NCBI GenBank assembly: GCA_025934485.1
Contig: JAICXX010000003.1
Span: forward strand, 43,246-107,245
DNA: 64,000 nt
Direction: 5' to 3'
DNA from: Chitinophagaceae bacterium
GTDB taxonomy: Bacteria > Bacteroidota > Bacteroidia > Chitinophagales > Chitinophagaceae
The notes under the pieces: generated by a model
What the model was told of the DNA's origin: nothing
Database searches by the model: none
Seen by the model: the letters and a program-made list of their open reading frames with translations, nothing else
Program-made: the position numbers and the translations under genes
Part shown: positions 8,064 through 17,705 of the stretch, piece after piece
Layout of the letters: each line of letters begins with the position of its first letter
Numbering within the stretch: the stretch's first letter is position 1

Positions 8064-9718
8064 GATAACACCATCTCCCGCGCATTCTCCAACGCCGCCG
8101 CCGTAGGTTTTTCCCCGCTCAACATCTGGGCGATAGCCGTTATGCGTTCATCCTGGCTGAGAACACGTATATTGGTTTGAATGGATTCGCCTTTGACGGC
8201 CTTGTATACAAAATAATGAGCGTCGGCCTTCCCCGCGATTTGTGGTTGATGGGTGATACAGATCACCTGACGCCGTCTCGCCAGATCCTTCAGGATGATA
8301 CCTACCTGTTTCGCCGCCTCACCCGAAATGCCGGTGTCGATCTCATCGAATATCAACGTCGCCAGATCCACGGACTCCGCTACCAGCGACTTGATACACA
8401 ACATCAGCCGGCTGAGCTCACCGCCCGACGCCACCTTCCGGATCGGCTCAAAACGATTGCTCTTATTGGCGTCGAACAGGAATTCGATGGTGTCGGCGCC
8501 AAAAAGCCCGATCTCGGCAGACACCACCTGCACCTTCAATCGCGCATTGGGCATACCCACCTGTTTGAGTAATTTATTGACCCGCGCCTGCAGCGGTTCC
8601 GCTTGCGCCTGCCGCCCCTGTGATAGGACGGCCGCTTTCTTCCTGGCATCCTGCAAAAGCCGTTGCACTTCCTTTTCGCCGGCAGCGATACCCGCATCGA
8701 CCTGCAGCGAGTCCTGCAATTTATGCTCGAGCTGCCGCCAGATCTCCAGCAGCCCCGCCGTCGTCTGCACCCCATGCTTCTTCATCAGCTTGTATCCCGC
8801 CGACAACCGCCCATTGATCTCTTCGATCCGCTGCGGATCATGGTTCACCTCTTCGTTGATCCGCTCGACCTCGCCGGCAATATCCTGCAATTCTATTTGA
8901 GCCGATTGCAAACGCGCAGACAACCCGGATAGCTCAGGATGAAAGCTTCCATAATGCTGCATCGTATGAGCAAGCGACCGTAACTGCTGCACCAGCGGTT
9001 GTTCCCCTTCCTGCAGCTCATAATTGATCTTTGATAAAGCCGTTTTGATGCCTTCGGCATTATTCAGCAGCTTCAGCTCCTGGTCCAGCTCCTCCAGCTC
9101 ATTCTCCCGAAAGGCCATCTCGTTGAGCTCGTCGAACAGGAATTTATTGTAATCGAATGCCGCAGTCAGCTGCGCCTGCTGCTCTTTCAACGTGGCCAAC
9201 TCCCTCGAAGCGGCCTGCCAGTCCCGGTAGACACGCTGATACGTATCCAGCGCCACACCCTGACCGCTAAGCGCATCCAACACCTCCCGCTGGAAATCGG
9301 ATTCACCCAATTCCAGCATATCGAATTGCCGGTGCAGATCCACCAGCAAGGAACTCAATTTCCGCAATTGCTCCAGATTCACGGGGGTGTCGTTGACAAA
9401 AGCCCGCGTCTTGCCGCTCGGTGCGATCTCCCGCCGTATAACAACCTCGCCATCCGCAGAATCCAGATCATTCCCCACAAAAAAATCCAACACCGGCTTC
9501 CGGCCCGCCACCGCAAACACGCCTTCCACCACACATTTCCGGTCCCGCTGGAGCAGCACCGCCGTATCGGCACGATCCCCGAGGATCAGCGATAAAGCGC
9601 CCATGAGAATGGATTTCCCCGCTCCCGTTTCGCCCGTGATGACATTCAACCGCCCCGAAAAATCGATGTTCAGGTCGTCGATGATCGCATAGTTCTGTAT
9701 GTGTATGTTTTTTAACAT
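8060..9718 (-). CDS. recN: DNA repair protein RecN
   Basis: SMC-like ATPase acting in double-strand break repair. The 552-residue product starts MLKNIHIQNYAIIDDLNIDF and has Walker A GETGAGKS at residues 29-36. A long central coiled coil (about 155-365, rich in Glu, Leu and Gln) is followed by the ABC-type C-terminal half with the signature VASGGELSRLML, Walker B TLIFDEIDTGISG and the ITHQPQIA motif. Length is normal. It overlaps the small membrane-protein gene by 4 bases and follows the TPR gene by 57 bases. Confidence 0.95.
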   Translation of the reverse strand: MLKNIHIQNYAIIDDLNIDFSGRLNVITGETGAGKSILMGALSLILGDRADTAVLLQRDRKCVVEGVFAVAGRKPVLDFFVGNDLDSADGEVVIRREIAPSGKTRAFVNDTPVNLEQLRKLSSLLVDLHRQFDMLELGESDFQREVLDALSGQGVALDTYQRVYRDWQAASRELATLKEQQAQLTAAFDYNKFLFDELNEMAFRENELEELDQELKLLNNAEGIKTALSKINYELQEGEQPLVQQLRSLAHTMQHYGSFHPELSGLSARLQSAQIELQDIAGEVERINEEVNHDPQRIEEINGRLSAGYKLMKKHGVQTTAGLLEIWRQLEHKLQDSLQVDAGIAAGEKEVQRLLQDARKKAAVLSQGRQAQAEPLQARVNKLLKQVGMPNARLKVQVVSAEIGLFGADTIEFLFDANKSNRFEPIRKVASGGELSRLMLCIKSLVAESVDLATLIFDEIDTGISGEAAKQVGIILKDLARRRQVICITHQPQIAGKADAHYFVYKAVKGESIQTNIRVLSQDERITAIAQMLSGEKPTAAALENAREMVLS

Positions 9719-9775
9719 CCGCCCGGCAATTTAGGGATTTCACCCCATCCGTCGCCCACAAAATTCCCACATAGC

Positions 9776-11260
9776 TCATTCCCCTTTGCACCGCGCGATC
9801 CCCGCCTTGGCCCGCTGGTCCAGCGAGTTCTTATAATCGTGATCCTTCATATCGAGACAGCGCTGATAATAAGTGCTGGCCCTGGCCTTGTCCCCGCGCC
9901 GCTCATAGATATACCCCACCTGCAAAGCGGCCCGTGCGGCATAATATTCCCGCAAACCGGCGCCCATCCGTATCGTGTTCTCATATTCCAGGATCGCTTC
10001 ATCGTCCTTTCCCAATCCGTCATAGAGCCGACCCAGCCGGTAAGTATATTCACATTTCTCCACAGGGTCGGAAAAATCGGCCGGCCCGTACGCCCGCAGC
10101 CCTTGCAACGCCTCGGCAAAATAGCCGCCATCGTCCAGCAGCCGCGCCTTCAGCAACACCTTGTTCGGCCATCGCCCGCTACGCGCTTCCTTCAACGCCT
10201 GCCGGTCGGCATCCGCTTCGCCCGACCCCTTCTGCATGACCAGTCGCCGGCAGCTGTCCGCCCGGGTCATCTCCCCATTGAGATAATAACACCAGCTGAG
10301 CTTCTGCAAGACATCCTTGACATAGAACCGCCCCTTGAACCGCTGCAGGAACCGACTCAGATAAAAAGCGGCATCGGGCTCGAGATGGTTCAAACAGGCA
10401 TAGCCCAGCTCCATATCCCACACCGGCATATCCATATAACCCGGCGCCCCGTTCATCCCCCGGATGATCTGCTGTGCCAGCGCACTCTTTTGATCGTTGA
10501 TACACAGGTTCGCATACAGATAGGTAAAAAGATGGTTGTCCTTCACATCCAGCCGGTGCTGCCGGATAAAATCGAAGACCTCGGCCCGTTTGTTCCCGAT
10601 ATAGAATTGCAGATAGAGATAGTAAAAGATCGCTTCATCGCGAAACAACAATGCATCAGCATCCCCCGCATCCAAAAAATGCTCCAACTGCCGCATGCCG
10701 CCCGACACCGTACCCTTGATCCCAAGCAGACTGCTCAGCCATTTATAGCCATCGGGAATGGTGCCCGCAACGACCTCCATAGCCCCACTGACCATCCCCG
10801 CGGGAGAAAACCCGGGGGACTGCTCCGCACAATCCTTGCTTTGGATAAAACTCCGGCGGAAATCCCAGGCAGCATCCCAGTTGTCGCCGAATTTTATCTG
10901 GATCGCCGCCCACTGAAAATGGATCACGCTCCGGGTAAACAAATTATAGGGTGATGACTCGGGCCCCTCGCTCATCCATTGGAGCCGCTGGTCGCGCCGC
11001 CCCTTCCAGGCGGCATATTGCGACGCATCCTCATTAAAGAAGAGTTGAAAAAAATCGATATAGTTATCAAGAAAAAAAGGGATCAGATTATTCGGATCCC
11101 TTTTCTTCTCTGCCTCCAGTATCCGGCTCCCTTCGTCCAATCGCAATTCGATAATGGACTGGTAAGCCGAACGGCAGTTGTTATTAAAGTCAAAATGTTT
11201 TTGCCCGATGCACAGCACAGGGAGGAACACTACGCATAGCTGGATGACCCGGATCGACAC
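9776..11260 (-). CDS. TPR repeat periplasmic protein
   Basis: A 494-residue protein with an N-terminal signal peptide (IQLCVVFLPVLCIGQ) and helical repeats; the C-terminal third has clear TPR units (CEYTYRLGRLYDGLGKDDEA, then AALQVGYIYERRGDKARAS). The middle resembles TPR proteins of the Iml2/outer-membrane-39 sort, but this is a weak match. The start is a GTG sharing one base with the TAG stop of the upstream zinc-ribbon gene, so translation is coupled. It probably acts as a protein-protein interaction scaffold in the periplasm; substrate unknown. Confidence 0.65.
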   Translation of the reverse strand: MSIRVIQLCVVFLPVLCIGQKHFDFNNNCRSAYQSIIELRLDEGSRILEAEKKRDPNNLIPFFLDNYIDFFQLFFNEDASQYAAWKGRRDQRLQWMSEGPESSPYNLFTRSVIHFQWAAIQIKFGDNWDAAWDFRRSFIQSKDCAEQSPGFSPAGMVSGAMEVVAGTIPDGYKWLSSLLGIKGTVSGGMRQLEHFLDAGDADALLFRDEAIFYYLYLQFYIGNKRAEVFDFIRQHRLDVKDNHLFTYLYANLCINDQKSALAQQIIRGMNGAPGYMDMPVWDMELGYACLNHLEPDAAFYLSRFLQRFKGRFYVKDVLQKLSWCYYLNGEMTRADSCRRLVMQKGSGEADADRQALKEARSGRWPNKVLLKARLLDDGGYFAEALQGLRAYGPADFSDPVEKCEYTYRLGRLYDGLGKDDEAILEYENTIRMGAGLREYYAARAALQVGYIYERRGDKARASTYYQRCLDMKDHDYKNSLDQRAKAGIARCKGE

Positions 11261-12015
11261 TATTTAACTTCGATAGCATCGTTCAGCTCGTTGTCCACCA
11301 GGATCCGTCCGCAGTTCTCGCAAACGATGATCTTTTTGCGCTGACGGATCTCGCTCTGACGCTGAGGGGGGATGGCATTGAAACAGCCGCCACAGGCATC
11401 CCGCAACACCGGCACTACGGCCAGACCATTGCGATAGTTACCGCGGATCCGATCATAAGAATGCAGCAGCCGGGGCTCAACCTTCTCGCGCGCTTCCTGC
11501 GACAGCTTGGTGAAATGCTTTTCTTCTTTTTCCGTGGTAGCGATGATCTTGTCGAGCTCATCCTTTTTGTTCTTCAGCACCGCTTCCTTGGTGGCGATAT
11601 TCTTCTTGGCCTTTTCGAGCAGCTGCACCTTCTCGGCGATCTCCTCGCCCGCATCCTTGATGTGCTTTTCGGCGAGCTTGACTTCCAGTTGCTGCATCTC
11701 GATCTCCTTGTTGATCGCTTCGAACTCCCGGCTGTTCTTTACATTCTGGCTCTGCTTGTCATATTTCTTTATCAGCGTGTCGGCTTCTTTGATCGCCTCT
11801 TTCTTTTGATTGATGAATTCCTGAATGCCATTGATCTCTTCCTCGACACGCGTTTGACGGGCATGCAATCCCGTGATCTCATCTTCCAGATCACTTACTT
11901 CCATCGGCAGTTCGCCTTTGAGGATCTTGTACTCGTCCAACTTCGATTCGACTTTTTGGAGTGTCACCAGAGAAGTGAGCTTTTCCTCCACAGAGAATTC
12001 TTTTACGCTTGACAT
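11260..12015 (-). CDS. Coiled-coil zinc-ribbon protein (C4-type)
   Basis: A 251-residue cytoplasmic protein. Residues about 10-190 form a long charged coiled coil (many Glu, Lys and Leu heptads). The C-terminus has two CxxC pairs, CGGC and CENC about 25 residues apart, forming a zinc ribbon: DACGGCFNAIPPQ and IIVCENCGRILVD. This is the CT398/C4-type zinc-ribbon family found across Bacteroidota and Chlamydiae. The family has been linked structurally to flagellar/secretion or tethering roles, but none is established here. It heads a minus-strand unit with the TPR gene and perhaps recN. Confidence 0.8.
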   Translation of the reverse strand: MSSVKEFSVEEKLTSLVTLQKVESKLDEYKILKGELPMEVSDLEDEITGLHARQTRVEEEINGIQEFINQKKEAIKEADTLIKKYDKQSQNVKNSREFEAINKEIEMQQLEVKLAEKHIKDAGEEIAEKVQLLEKAKKNIATKEAVLKNKKDELDKIIATTEKEEKHFTKLSQEAREKVEPRLLHSYDRIRGNYRNGLAVVPVLRDACGGCFNAIPPQRQSEIRQRKKIIVCENCGRILVDNELNDAIEVK

Positions 12016-12049
12016 AGTATTAATTGTTTAGTCGGCCCGGGCTCCCCAC

Positions 12050-12057
12050 CAAATTTA
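12050..12057 (-). promoter_or_regulatory. Putative -7 element for the zinc-ribbon gene
   Basis: Minus strand TAAATTTG, an exact TAnnTTTG, 34 bases before the ATG at 12015. At the 19-base spacing upstream the sequence is TTAG, three of four matches to TTTG. Confidence 0.6.
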
Positions 12058-12085
12058 GCCCGGCCCGCCTTAACGGCTAATGTCG

Positions 12086-12115
12086 GGCCTTCGGCCGAGC
12101 CGCCCCGGGCGGCTC
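12086..12115. repeat. Paired hairpins at the NIF3-gene stop
   Basis: GGCC-TTC-GGCC (12086-12096) is followed directly by GAGCCGCC-CCG-GGCGGCTC (12097-12115), a perfect 8-bp stem. On the minus strand the second stem begins inside the TGA stop of the NIF3-family gene. The same arrangement is seen at the trpS stop (2632-2650). It probably ends the transcript, but there is no T tract. Confidence 0.6.
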
Positions 12116-13211
12116 AATAATAGTTTACCGGATTTGTTTTTACATCCGATTTGAGGATCGCAAAATTACGAAATTTTTCCCGCAATACGTCAAAAAGCAG
12201 GTCAACAGTGAATTGCTCGCTTTCAAAATGACCGATATCGGCGATAACCAGCTGGTCGTCTGCGTCGAAAAATTCATGATATTTAACATCCGAGGTGATG
12301 TAAAAGTTGGCTCCTGCCGATAAAGCCTTGGAAATCAAAAAACTGCCAGCCCCGCCGCACACCGCCACCCGCTCCACGGGCCGCCCCGTCAACCGGGTAT
12401 GTCGCACCACCGGCACCATGAATGCCTGACGCACAAGCTCTAAAAAATCCTGTTCTGCCATCGCCCGGGGCAATTCCCCGATAAGCCCGGACCCCACATC
12501 CGGATGCGTGTTGGCCAGGGATACCAGATCATAGGCCACCTCCTCATAAGGATGTGCCGCTATCATCGCCTTAACCACCTGCCGGCTGACATGCGCCGGC
12601 AAAACGACCTCCAGCCGGGCTTCCTTTTCCGTATGACGGCTCCCGGGCTGTCCCACAAAGGGCTGGGTGCCCTCGCCACCCAAAAAGGTTCCTACCCCCT
12701 CCACGGCATAGCTGCATTCGCTATAACCGCCGATCTGACCCGCCCCCGCAGCAAAAACAGCCGCCCGCACCGCTTCCAGATGATCCACCGGCACAAAACA
12801 ATAGAGCTTTTGCAAGACACCTTCCCGCGGCAGCAAGGGCCTGCCATGCAAGATCCCCAATTTCGAGGCGATCCGGCCATTGACCCCGGCGGCAACCACA
12901 TTGTCCAGATTGGTATGGATAGCATAGATGGCAATATCCTGCTTGACGGCAGCGATCACCGTCCGCTCGATATAATTCCGGCCCGTGAGGCCTTTGAGTC
13001 CTTTAAAGATGATGGGATGATGGACGATGATGAGATTGCAGTTCCTCCCAACGGCCTCCCTGACGACCTCCTCGGTGGCATCCAGCGTCACCAGTATGCC
13101 CGTGCATTCCCACGATCCGCTCCCCGTGAGCAGTCCCGCATTATCATACGACTCCTGGTACGATGGCGGCGCCAGCGATTCGAGTACACGGAGGATGGAA
13201 GAGATTTGCAT
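12114..13211 (-). CDS. NIF3-family dinuclear metal protein
   Basis: A 365-residue member of the NIF3/GTP cyclohydrolase I type 2 family. Metal-binding residues are seen in IVHHPIIFKGLKGLTG near residue 65 and IGHFESEQFTVDLLF near 335. A central insert (about 130-235) carrying a CutA-like segment (PHPYEEVAYDL type, here AHPYEEVAYDL) matches the longer YqfO-type members. It is known to bind two metal ions; physiological function is not settled. It begins 3 bases after the stop of the MG2/plug protein and is probably co-transcribed with it. Confidence 0.85.
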   Translation of the reverse strand: MQISSILRVLESLAPPSYQESYDNAGLLTGSGSWECTGILVTLDATEEVVREAVGRNCNLIIVHHPIIFKGLKGLTGRNYIERTVIAAVKQDIAIYAIHTNLDNVVAAGVNGRIASKLGILHGRPLLPREGVLQKLYCFVPVDHLEAVRAAVFAAGAGQIGGYSECSYAVEGVGTFLGGEGTQPFVGQPGSRHTEKEARLEVVLPAHVSRQVVKAMIAAHPYEEVAYDLVSLANTHPDVGSGLIGELPRAMAEQDFLELVRQAFMVPVVRHTRLTGRPVERVAVCGGAGSFLISKALSAGANFYITSDVKYHEFFDADDQLVIADIGHFESEQFTVDLLFDVLREKFRNFAILKSDVKTNPVNYY

Positions 13212-13214
13212 AAG

Positions 13215-15650
13215 CTATTGCACGATCTGTTCGATATGCGTCAGTTTTCCTTCTTCATTGAAACCTTCCAGCACTACCCGGAACTTCTTGGTGATATCGT
13301 TATTGAAGAAATCGATCAATACCCGGCCGTTGTCCTTGTCGGTCAGCACATAGGGTTTCCAGTAAAGCGTCTTCCGGAGGTCCGCGGCTTCGTTAAGTGG
13401 TGAATTCTCGAGGTAGTTCGGGCTATAGAATTGCTTGGGCATCGCATAACCAATCAGCAGAGCCCTGTCGAGTCCCTTGAAACTGGGATCATTCCCACGT
13501 TTTTCGTCACCGCCCTTCTTGGTATAGACGGCGATCACTCCACCGGAACCGCCTCCAAAGCCTACGCCCGAACCGGGACGAAAGACCTTTAAATAGGCGA
13601 TATCCGTTACAGGCGTACTCTGCAGTTGCTGGGCATCCGTTTGCATTTCGTTGAGATAGAGCGATGGCTTACCGCCCCGCCAGGAGAGCGAAGGCGCCCC
13701 GCCGGGGCCGTTACCCGGAGTGATCTGCAACCCCGCAACCTTGCCCTGCAACCAGGTGAAGATATCCGGCATAGCAGACGCTAGCGGGTCGTCGGCGAGA
13801 TCGTATTCGTAGGCGTCCCCTCCGGCAAACATCCCCGAAGCATAACGGTCATCCATCTTCTCCGCATCCGTTTTTACATGGCCATGCACGGTCACCGATT
13901 CCAAAGTCTTGACCTTCGCATCTTCTATAGGCTTGGCCCGCGCCGTTTCGATCGCGATGTATTTATTACGGTGCAGATAGGCCGAATCCTCCGCCGTCCA
14001 GCCATCGAAAGGGGTGGTCAACGGCCGTGCATAACGCGGACCCTTGACCAGGCCTGTGTTGAAGGTGACCGCCGCCTCGCCCGAAAGCGCACGGTTGACA
14101 TTGAATTGATAAAAAGCCTTTGCCGTGTCATAGAAAATCAGCCCTGTGACGCCGAACTTCGTCCCCGAGATATGCGGGACCTGCAACATCTGCGTACTCG
14201 AATCACGTTTGCTCAGGATGACATTCAGCGATTCATCCTTGGCGATCTTGTAAGGATCGACACCCAGGACTTCAACCAGAACCGATAGATAATCCGATTC
14301 CCGGTTTTTTATCTTCGGCACCTGTCCCTGCGCCAACGCTTCCCACTTGAACCGGCGCCAGCCATGCGTCATCATCACCAGATCCAGCTGGTTGGCCAGA
14401 CTATCGGCCGTATGCGCAAAATAATAATAAGGATCGTGCACATACCCGCGGATATCGCCGGTAAGCAACATATGCGAGATGATATTGTCCGCATCGGGAA
14501 ACTCGCCGTCTGCGGTAGCATCCGTGATCGCAACGGAACAATTGGCTTTTAAAGTGTCCGGCACATCGATCTCCAGGGTGTTCTTACCTCTCCTCACCAG
14601 GCTCTTGGCCGGCATCGCCACCTCGGGATGGAACAGGAAATCGTGGTTGTTCACGAAGACCACCCGCTCCGCCATGGGTAGCAGATCCGCGTTGAAAACG
14701 GTGAGCTCCAATACGCCGCTGGGCAGCTGTCCCGTGGGAATAGTTCCCCCGCTCATAAAATTATCCTCGAGGTTGATCTTGGCTTTATATACCAAATGCT
14801 GATGCATATGCGCGATAATCACCAGATGTTTGAGCTCCGGACCGCCTTCGGAGCTGCGCGCAACCGAGAACAAAACTTTCTGATTACCCGGCAATGCCCT
14901 GATCACCACCCCCGTGCTCATCACATGCGGCAACCCGGTTCGATGTTCGATGCCATGCGCATCCAGCCACACCGCCCTGAGCGAATCGCCCGCATCAGGG
15001 GTCAGCAGGAATTTGCCCATCCCATCGTGTTCGGAGCTGAAGGTCAAAATCTCCTTTCCACTCTTGTCCTGCACCGAACCTTTGACATTTATCGGAAAGC
15101 CAAACTGGTCTTCGGCCTTAAAAGCCACCATGCTCTCGACACCGCCTACCAGGTCTCCCCCCTCGGGAAAGAACGATAATTTGGTCTGCCGCGGGATCAA
15201 CGTCACCGTCCCGGAAGAATCCAGCTTGTTATCGTAGATCTTGATATCCTTTTCAAAATAAAAGGCAGTATCGAAATTCGTCATCCAGGTCGTATAGGCC
15301 CGGAAATGCAGATGCCGGGCCGTGAGCTTCGCCGGAAGATCGAAATTACCCGCGACGCTCGACTCGCTAATGGGATATACCTTCCGCTGGATGATGGCGC
15401 CCGAAGGGTCGCTCAGCTCCGCATAGAAATTCTTGCTCAATAAAGAAGGATCGGCTCCCGTAAAAAGATACCCCTTGAACCAAATGGTCTCACCCGCACT
15501 ATACAGCTGTTTATCGAACTGCACATAGATCTTTTCCTGGGGATAATTGTTGGCATAAACATTCATCATGGAATCCAGCACCTGCGCCTTCACCAGCGCA
15601 GGAAAGAGCAGGGTGGCAAGAACGGCGAGAAAGCAACGAATCTTCTTCAT
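13215..15650 (-). CDS. MG2-domain protein with barrel-less TonB plug
   Basis: An 811-residue exported protein. The start MKKIRCFLAVLATLLFPALV is a signal peptide, so the ATG at 15650 is chosen over the frame's first codon at 15686. Residues about 25-110 are an alpha-2-macroglobulin MG2-like domain (EKIYVQFDKQLYSAGETIWF). Further beta-sandwich regions follow. Residues about 640-720 resemble a TonB receptor plug (GKVAGLQITPG, SLSWRGGKPSLYLNEM, DIAYLKVFRPG, GVIAVYTKKGG). No 22-strand barrel follows. Such proteins are common in Bacteroidota, and their role is unknown; partnering with a TonB-dependent receptor or acting as a surface protein are possibilities. Confidence 0.7.
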   Translation of the reverse strand: MKKIRCFLAVLATLLFPALVKAQVLDSMMNVYANNYPQEKIYVQFDKQLYSAGETIWFKGYLFTGADPSLLSKNFYAELSDPSGAIIQRKVYPISESSVAGNFDLPAKLTARHLHFRAYTTWMTNFDTAFYFEKDIKIYDNKLDSSGTVTLIPRQTKLSFFPEGGDLVGGVESMVAFKAEDQFGFPINVKGSVQDKSGKEILTFSSEHDGMGKFLLTPDAGDSLRAVWLDAHGIEHRTGLPHVMSTGVVIRALPGNQKVLFSVARSSEGGPELKHLVIIAHMHQHLVYKAKINLEDNFMSGGTIPTGQLPSGVLELTVFNADLLPMAERVVFVNNHDFLFHPEVAMPAKSLVRRGKNTLEIDVPDTLKANCSVAITDATADGEFPDADNIISHMLLTGDIRGYVHDPYYYFAHTADSLANQLDLVMMTHGWRRFKWEALAQGQVPKIKNRESDYLSVLVEVLGVDPYKIAKDESLNVILSKRDSSTQMLQVPHISGTKFGVTGLIFYDTAKAFYQFNVNRALSGEAAVTFNTGLVKGPRYARPLTTPFDGWTAEDSAYLHRNKYIAIETARAKPIEDAKVKTLESVTVHGHVKTDAEKMDDRYASGMFAGGDAYEYDLADDPLASAMPDIFTWLQGKVAGLQITPGNGPGGAPSLSWRGGKPSLYLNEMQTDAQQLQSTPVTDIAYLKVFRPGSGVGFGGGSGGVIAVYTKKGGDEKRGNDPSFKGLDRALLIGYAMPKQFYSPNYLENSPLNEAADLRKTLYWKPYVLTDKDNGRVLIDFFNNDITKKFRVVLEGFNEEGKLTHIEQIVQ

Positions 15651-15702
15651 ACTGTAAAAAAACCACTTAATTTCGAATTCCCGCAAAGAAAAAAATGTTA
15701 AA

Positions 15703-17214
15703 ATGATATTAACAAAGTCTTCAAAAGAGCTCTACACCGAATACACCCACCGCATGCAAAAAATTGCCGATATCAAATACTCGGCCGCCGTTTTGCAGTG
15801 GGACCAGGAAACCTATCTACCCGCCAAAGGCGCGGATTTCCGTGGCCGGCAGCTCGCCACGCTTTCCGAGATCGGCCACGAATGGTTCGTCGACCCCACC
15901 CTGGGCCTGCTTTTGCAGACACTCGACGAACGCGCCGACCTGCAGGAAGACGAGAAACGCAATATCACCCTCAGCCTCGAAGACTACGAAAAACAAAAGA
16001 AATTCAGCCCGGCCTTCGTCCGCCTCCTTAGCGAAGCCAGCTCCCGCTGTTTCCATGCATGGCTCCAGGCCCGCGCCGCCAATTCCTTTGCGCTTTATAA
16101 AGACGAGCTGCAAAAGCTGGTAGATTTAAAAAAACAAGAAGCAGAGCTCGCCGGCTACGAAAAACATCCCTACAACGCCCTGCTGGACCAATACGAAAAG
16201 GGCGCTACGGTGGGCCTGCTTGACCAGGTATTCAACGAGGTCCGCGTCCCGCTCAAAGAGATCCTCGATCGCATTGCCGGCCGCCCGCAGGTAGACGACG
16301 CCTTCCTGCGGGGCGATTATCCCAAACAAACACAATGGGATTTCGGTATGGACCTGATCCGCCGGATGGGCTTCGACTTCGAGGCCGGGCGCCAGGACCT
16401 CTCCGAACACCCTTTTACCACCAGCTTCAACCCCCACGACGTCCGCATCACTACCCGGATCGACGCACATGATTTCAGCCATATGACCTGGAGCTGTATC
16501 CATGAAACCGGCCATGCCCTCTATGAACAAGGCCTGCCACCGCATTACTACGGCCTCCCCCTCGGTGAGTTCGCATCCCTTAGCATCCATGAGTCGCAAT
16601 CCCGCCTCTGGGAAAACAATATCGGCAGAAGCGAGCGTTGGTGGAAAACGATCTATCCCCGCCTCCAGACCCTATTCCCCGGGCAACTCGGCTCCGCCTC
16701 CCTGGAGCAGTTCTACAAGGGTATCAACAAGGTCCACCCATCCCTTATTCGCACTGAAGCCGATGAGGTCTCATACCATTTTCACGTAATGATTCGTTAT
16801 GAGCTGGAAAAACAGTTGATCCAGGGTACCCTTTCCGTTGACAGCATCCCCGCGTGGTGGAATGAGAACTATAAGACCTGGCTGGGAGTCACTGTACCGG
16901 ACGATAAACGGGGGTGTCTTCAGGACGTTCACTGGAGCCACGGCAGCTTTGGCTACTTCCCGACCTATAGTCTGGGTAGTTTTTATGCCGCGCAGTTCTT
17001 TGCCACCGCCGAAAAACAGGTGCCTGGCCTGGATGAAGCCATCGGTCAGGGACAAACGGCACCGCTTTTGCACTGGCTAAGGGAAAGCATCCACCGCCAT
17101 GGCCGCCGGTATACCAGCGAGGAATTGTGTCAGCAAGCGACCGGAAAACCATTGGATATCAACTATTTTCTCGACTATTTGCTTGATAAATACGGAAATA
17201 TTTACAATTTTTGA
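15703..17214 (+). CDS. Carboxypeptidase M32 (Taq type)
   Basis: Zinc metallocarboxypeptidase that removes C-terminal residues from peptides, cytoplasmic. The 503-residue protein has the catalytic HETGH at residues 267-271 (inside CIHETGHALYEQGLP) and the downstream HES with Glu near 297 (HESQSRLWEN), the M32 pattern. N-terminal YTHRMQKIADIKYSAAVLQWDQET is also typical. It is divergent from the MG2/plug gene with a 52-base gap. No exact TAnnTTTG was found there. Confidence 0.93.
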   Translation: MILTKSSKELYTEYTHRMQKIADIKYSAAVLQWDQETYLPAKGADFRGRQLATLSEIGHEWFVDPTLGLLLQTLDERADLQEDEKRNITLSLEDYEKQKKFSPAFVRLLSEASSRCFHAWLQARAANSFALYKDELQKLVDLKKQEAELAGYEKHPYNALLDQYEKGATVGLLDQVFNEVRVPLKEILDRIAGRPQVDDAFLRGDYPKQTQWDFGMDLIRRMGFDFEAGRQDLSEHPFTTSFNPHDVRITTRIDAHDFSHMTWSCIHETGHALYEQGLPPHYYGLPLGEFASLSIHESQSRLWENNIGRSERWWKTIYPRLQTLFPGQLGSASLEQFYKGINKVHPSLIRTEADEVSYHFHVMIRYELEKQLIQGTLSVDSIPAWWNENYKTWLGVTVPDDKRGCLQDVHWSHGSFGYFPTYSLGSFYAAQFFATAEKQVPGLDEAIGQGQTAPLLHWLRESIHRHGRRYTSEELCQQATGKPLDINYFLDYLLDKYGNIYNF

Positions 17215-17232
17215 ATATAAAATCGTTGACCT

Positions 17233-17643
17233 ATGAACCGCTTGTTGATCGCCGGCCTGATACTTCTCTTGTGCTCGTGCAAAAAATACATCCAGAAACA
17301 GGAACAGAACGCCCTCGAAGCAGTGGTGACAAATGGATTATGGTATGTCGCTGGTTATGAACAAAATGATAGTGATATTACTTCATCTTTTTCAGGTTAT
17401 CTGTTTAAATTTGACGCGAATAACACCGTGACGGCTACAGGTGGCAACACGACGGTTACAGGGCAGTGGTCGGACAATATCAATGCCCGCACCGTTACCG
17501 CGGATTTTGCCGGCGCCGCCGCGCCGCTCGTTTATTTGAACGAGACCTGGACCATCACGGACAGTTATACGGATAGCGTATCCGCCAAATGTGTAGATAC
17601 CGTCAACCATACAACCAATTTCCTGCAACTGAAAAAACATTAA
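17233..17643 (+). CDS. Small lipoprotein, lipocalin-like
   Basis: A 136-residue protein with a signal peptide and lipobox LLLCSC followed by KKY. The mature part is beta-rich, with NGLWYVAGYEQNDSDIT, YLFKFDANNTVTATGG and TVTGQWSD, the layout of small lipocalin-like lipoproteins of Bacteroidota. Function is unknown. It follows the M32 peptidase gene by 18 bases and precedes the large PKD protein by 62 bases. Confidence 0.65.
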   Translation: MNRLLIAGLILLLCSCKKYIQKQEQNALEAVVTNGLWYVAGYEQNDSDITSSFSGYLFKFDANNTVTATGGNTTVTGQWSDNINARTVTADFAGAAAPLVYLNETWTITDSYTDSVSAKCVDTVNHTTNFLQLKKH

Positions 17644-17705
17644 CCCTTCCGTACCCCGCGAAAACAAGCTCTGTGCTATTTCCATCTACCTAAACGATCC
17701 TTTGG

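Noticed and set aside
7831..8085. 85-codon N-terminal extension of fabI
   Set aside because: Overlaps the small membrane-protein gene in another frame, contains the fabI -7 element and is absent from the family.
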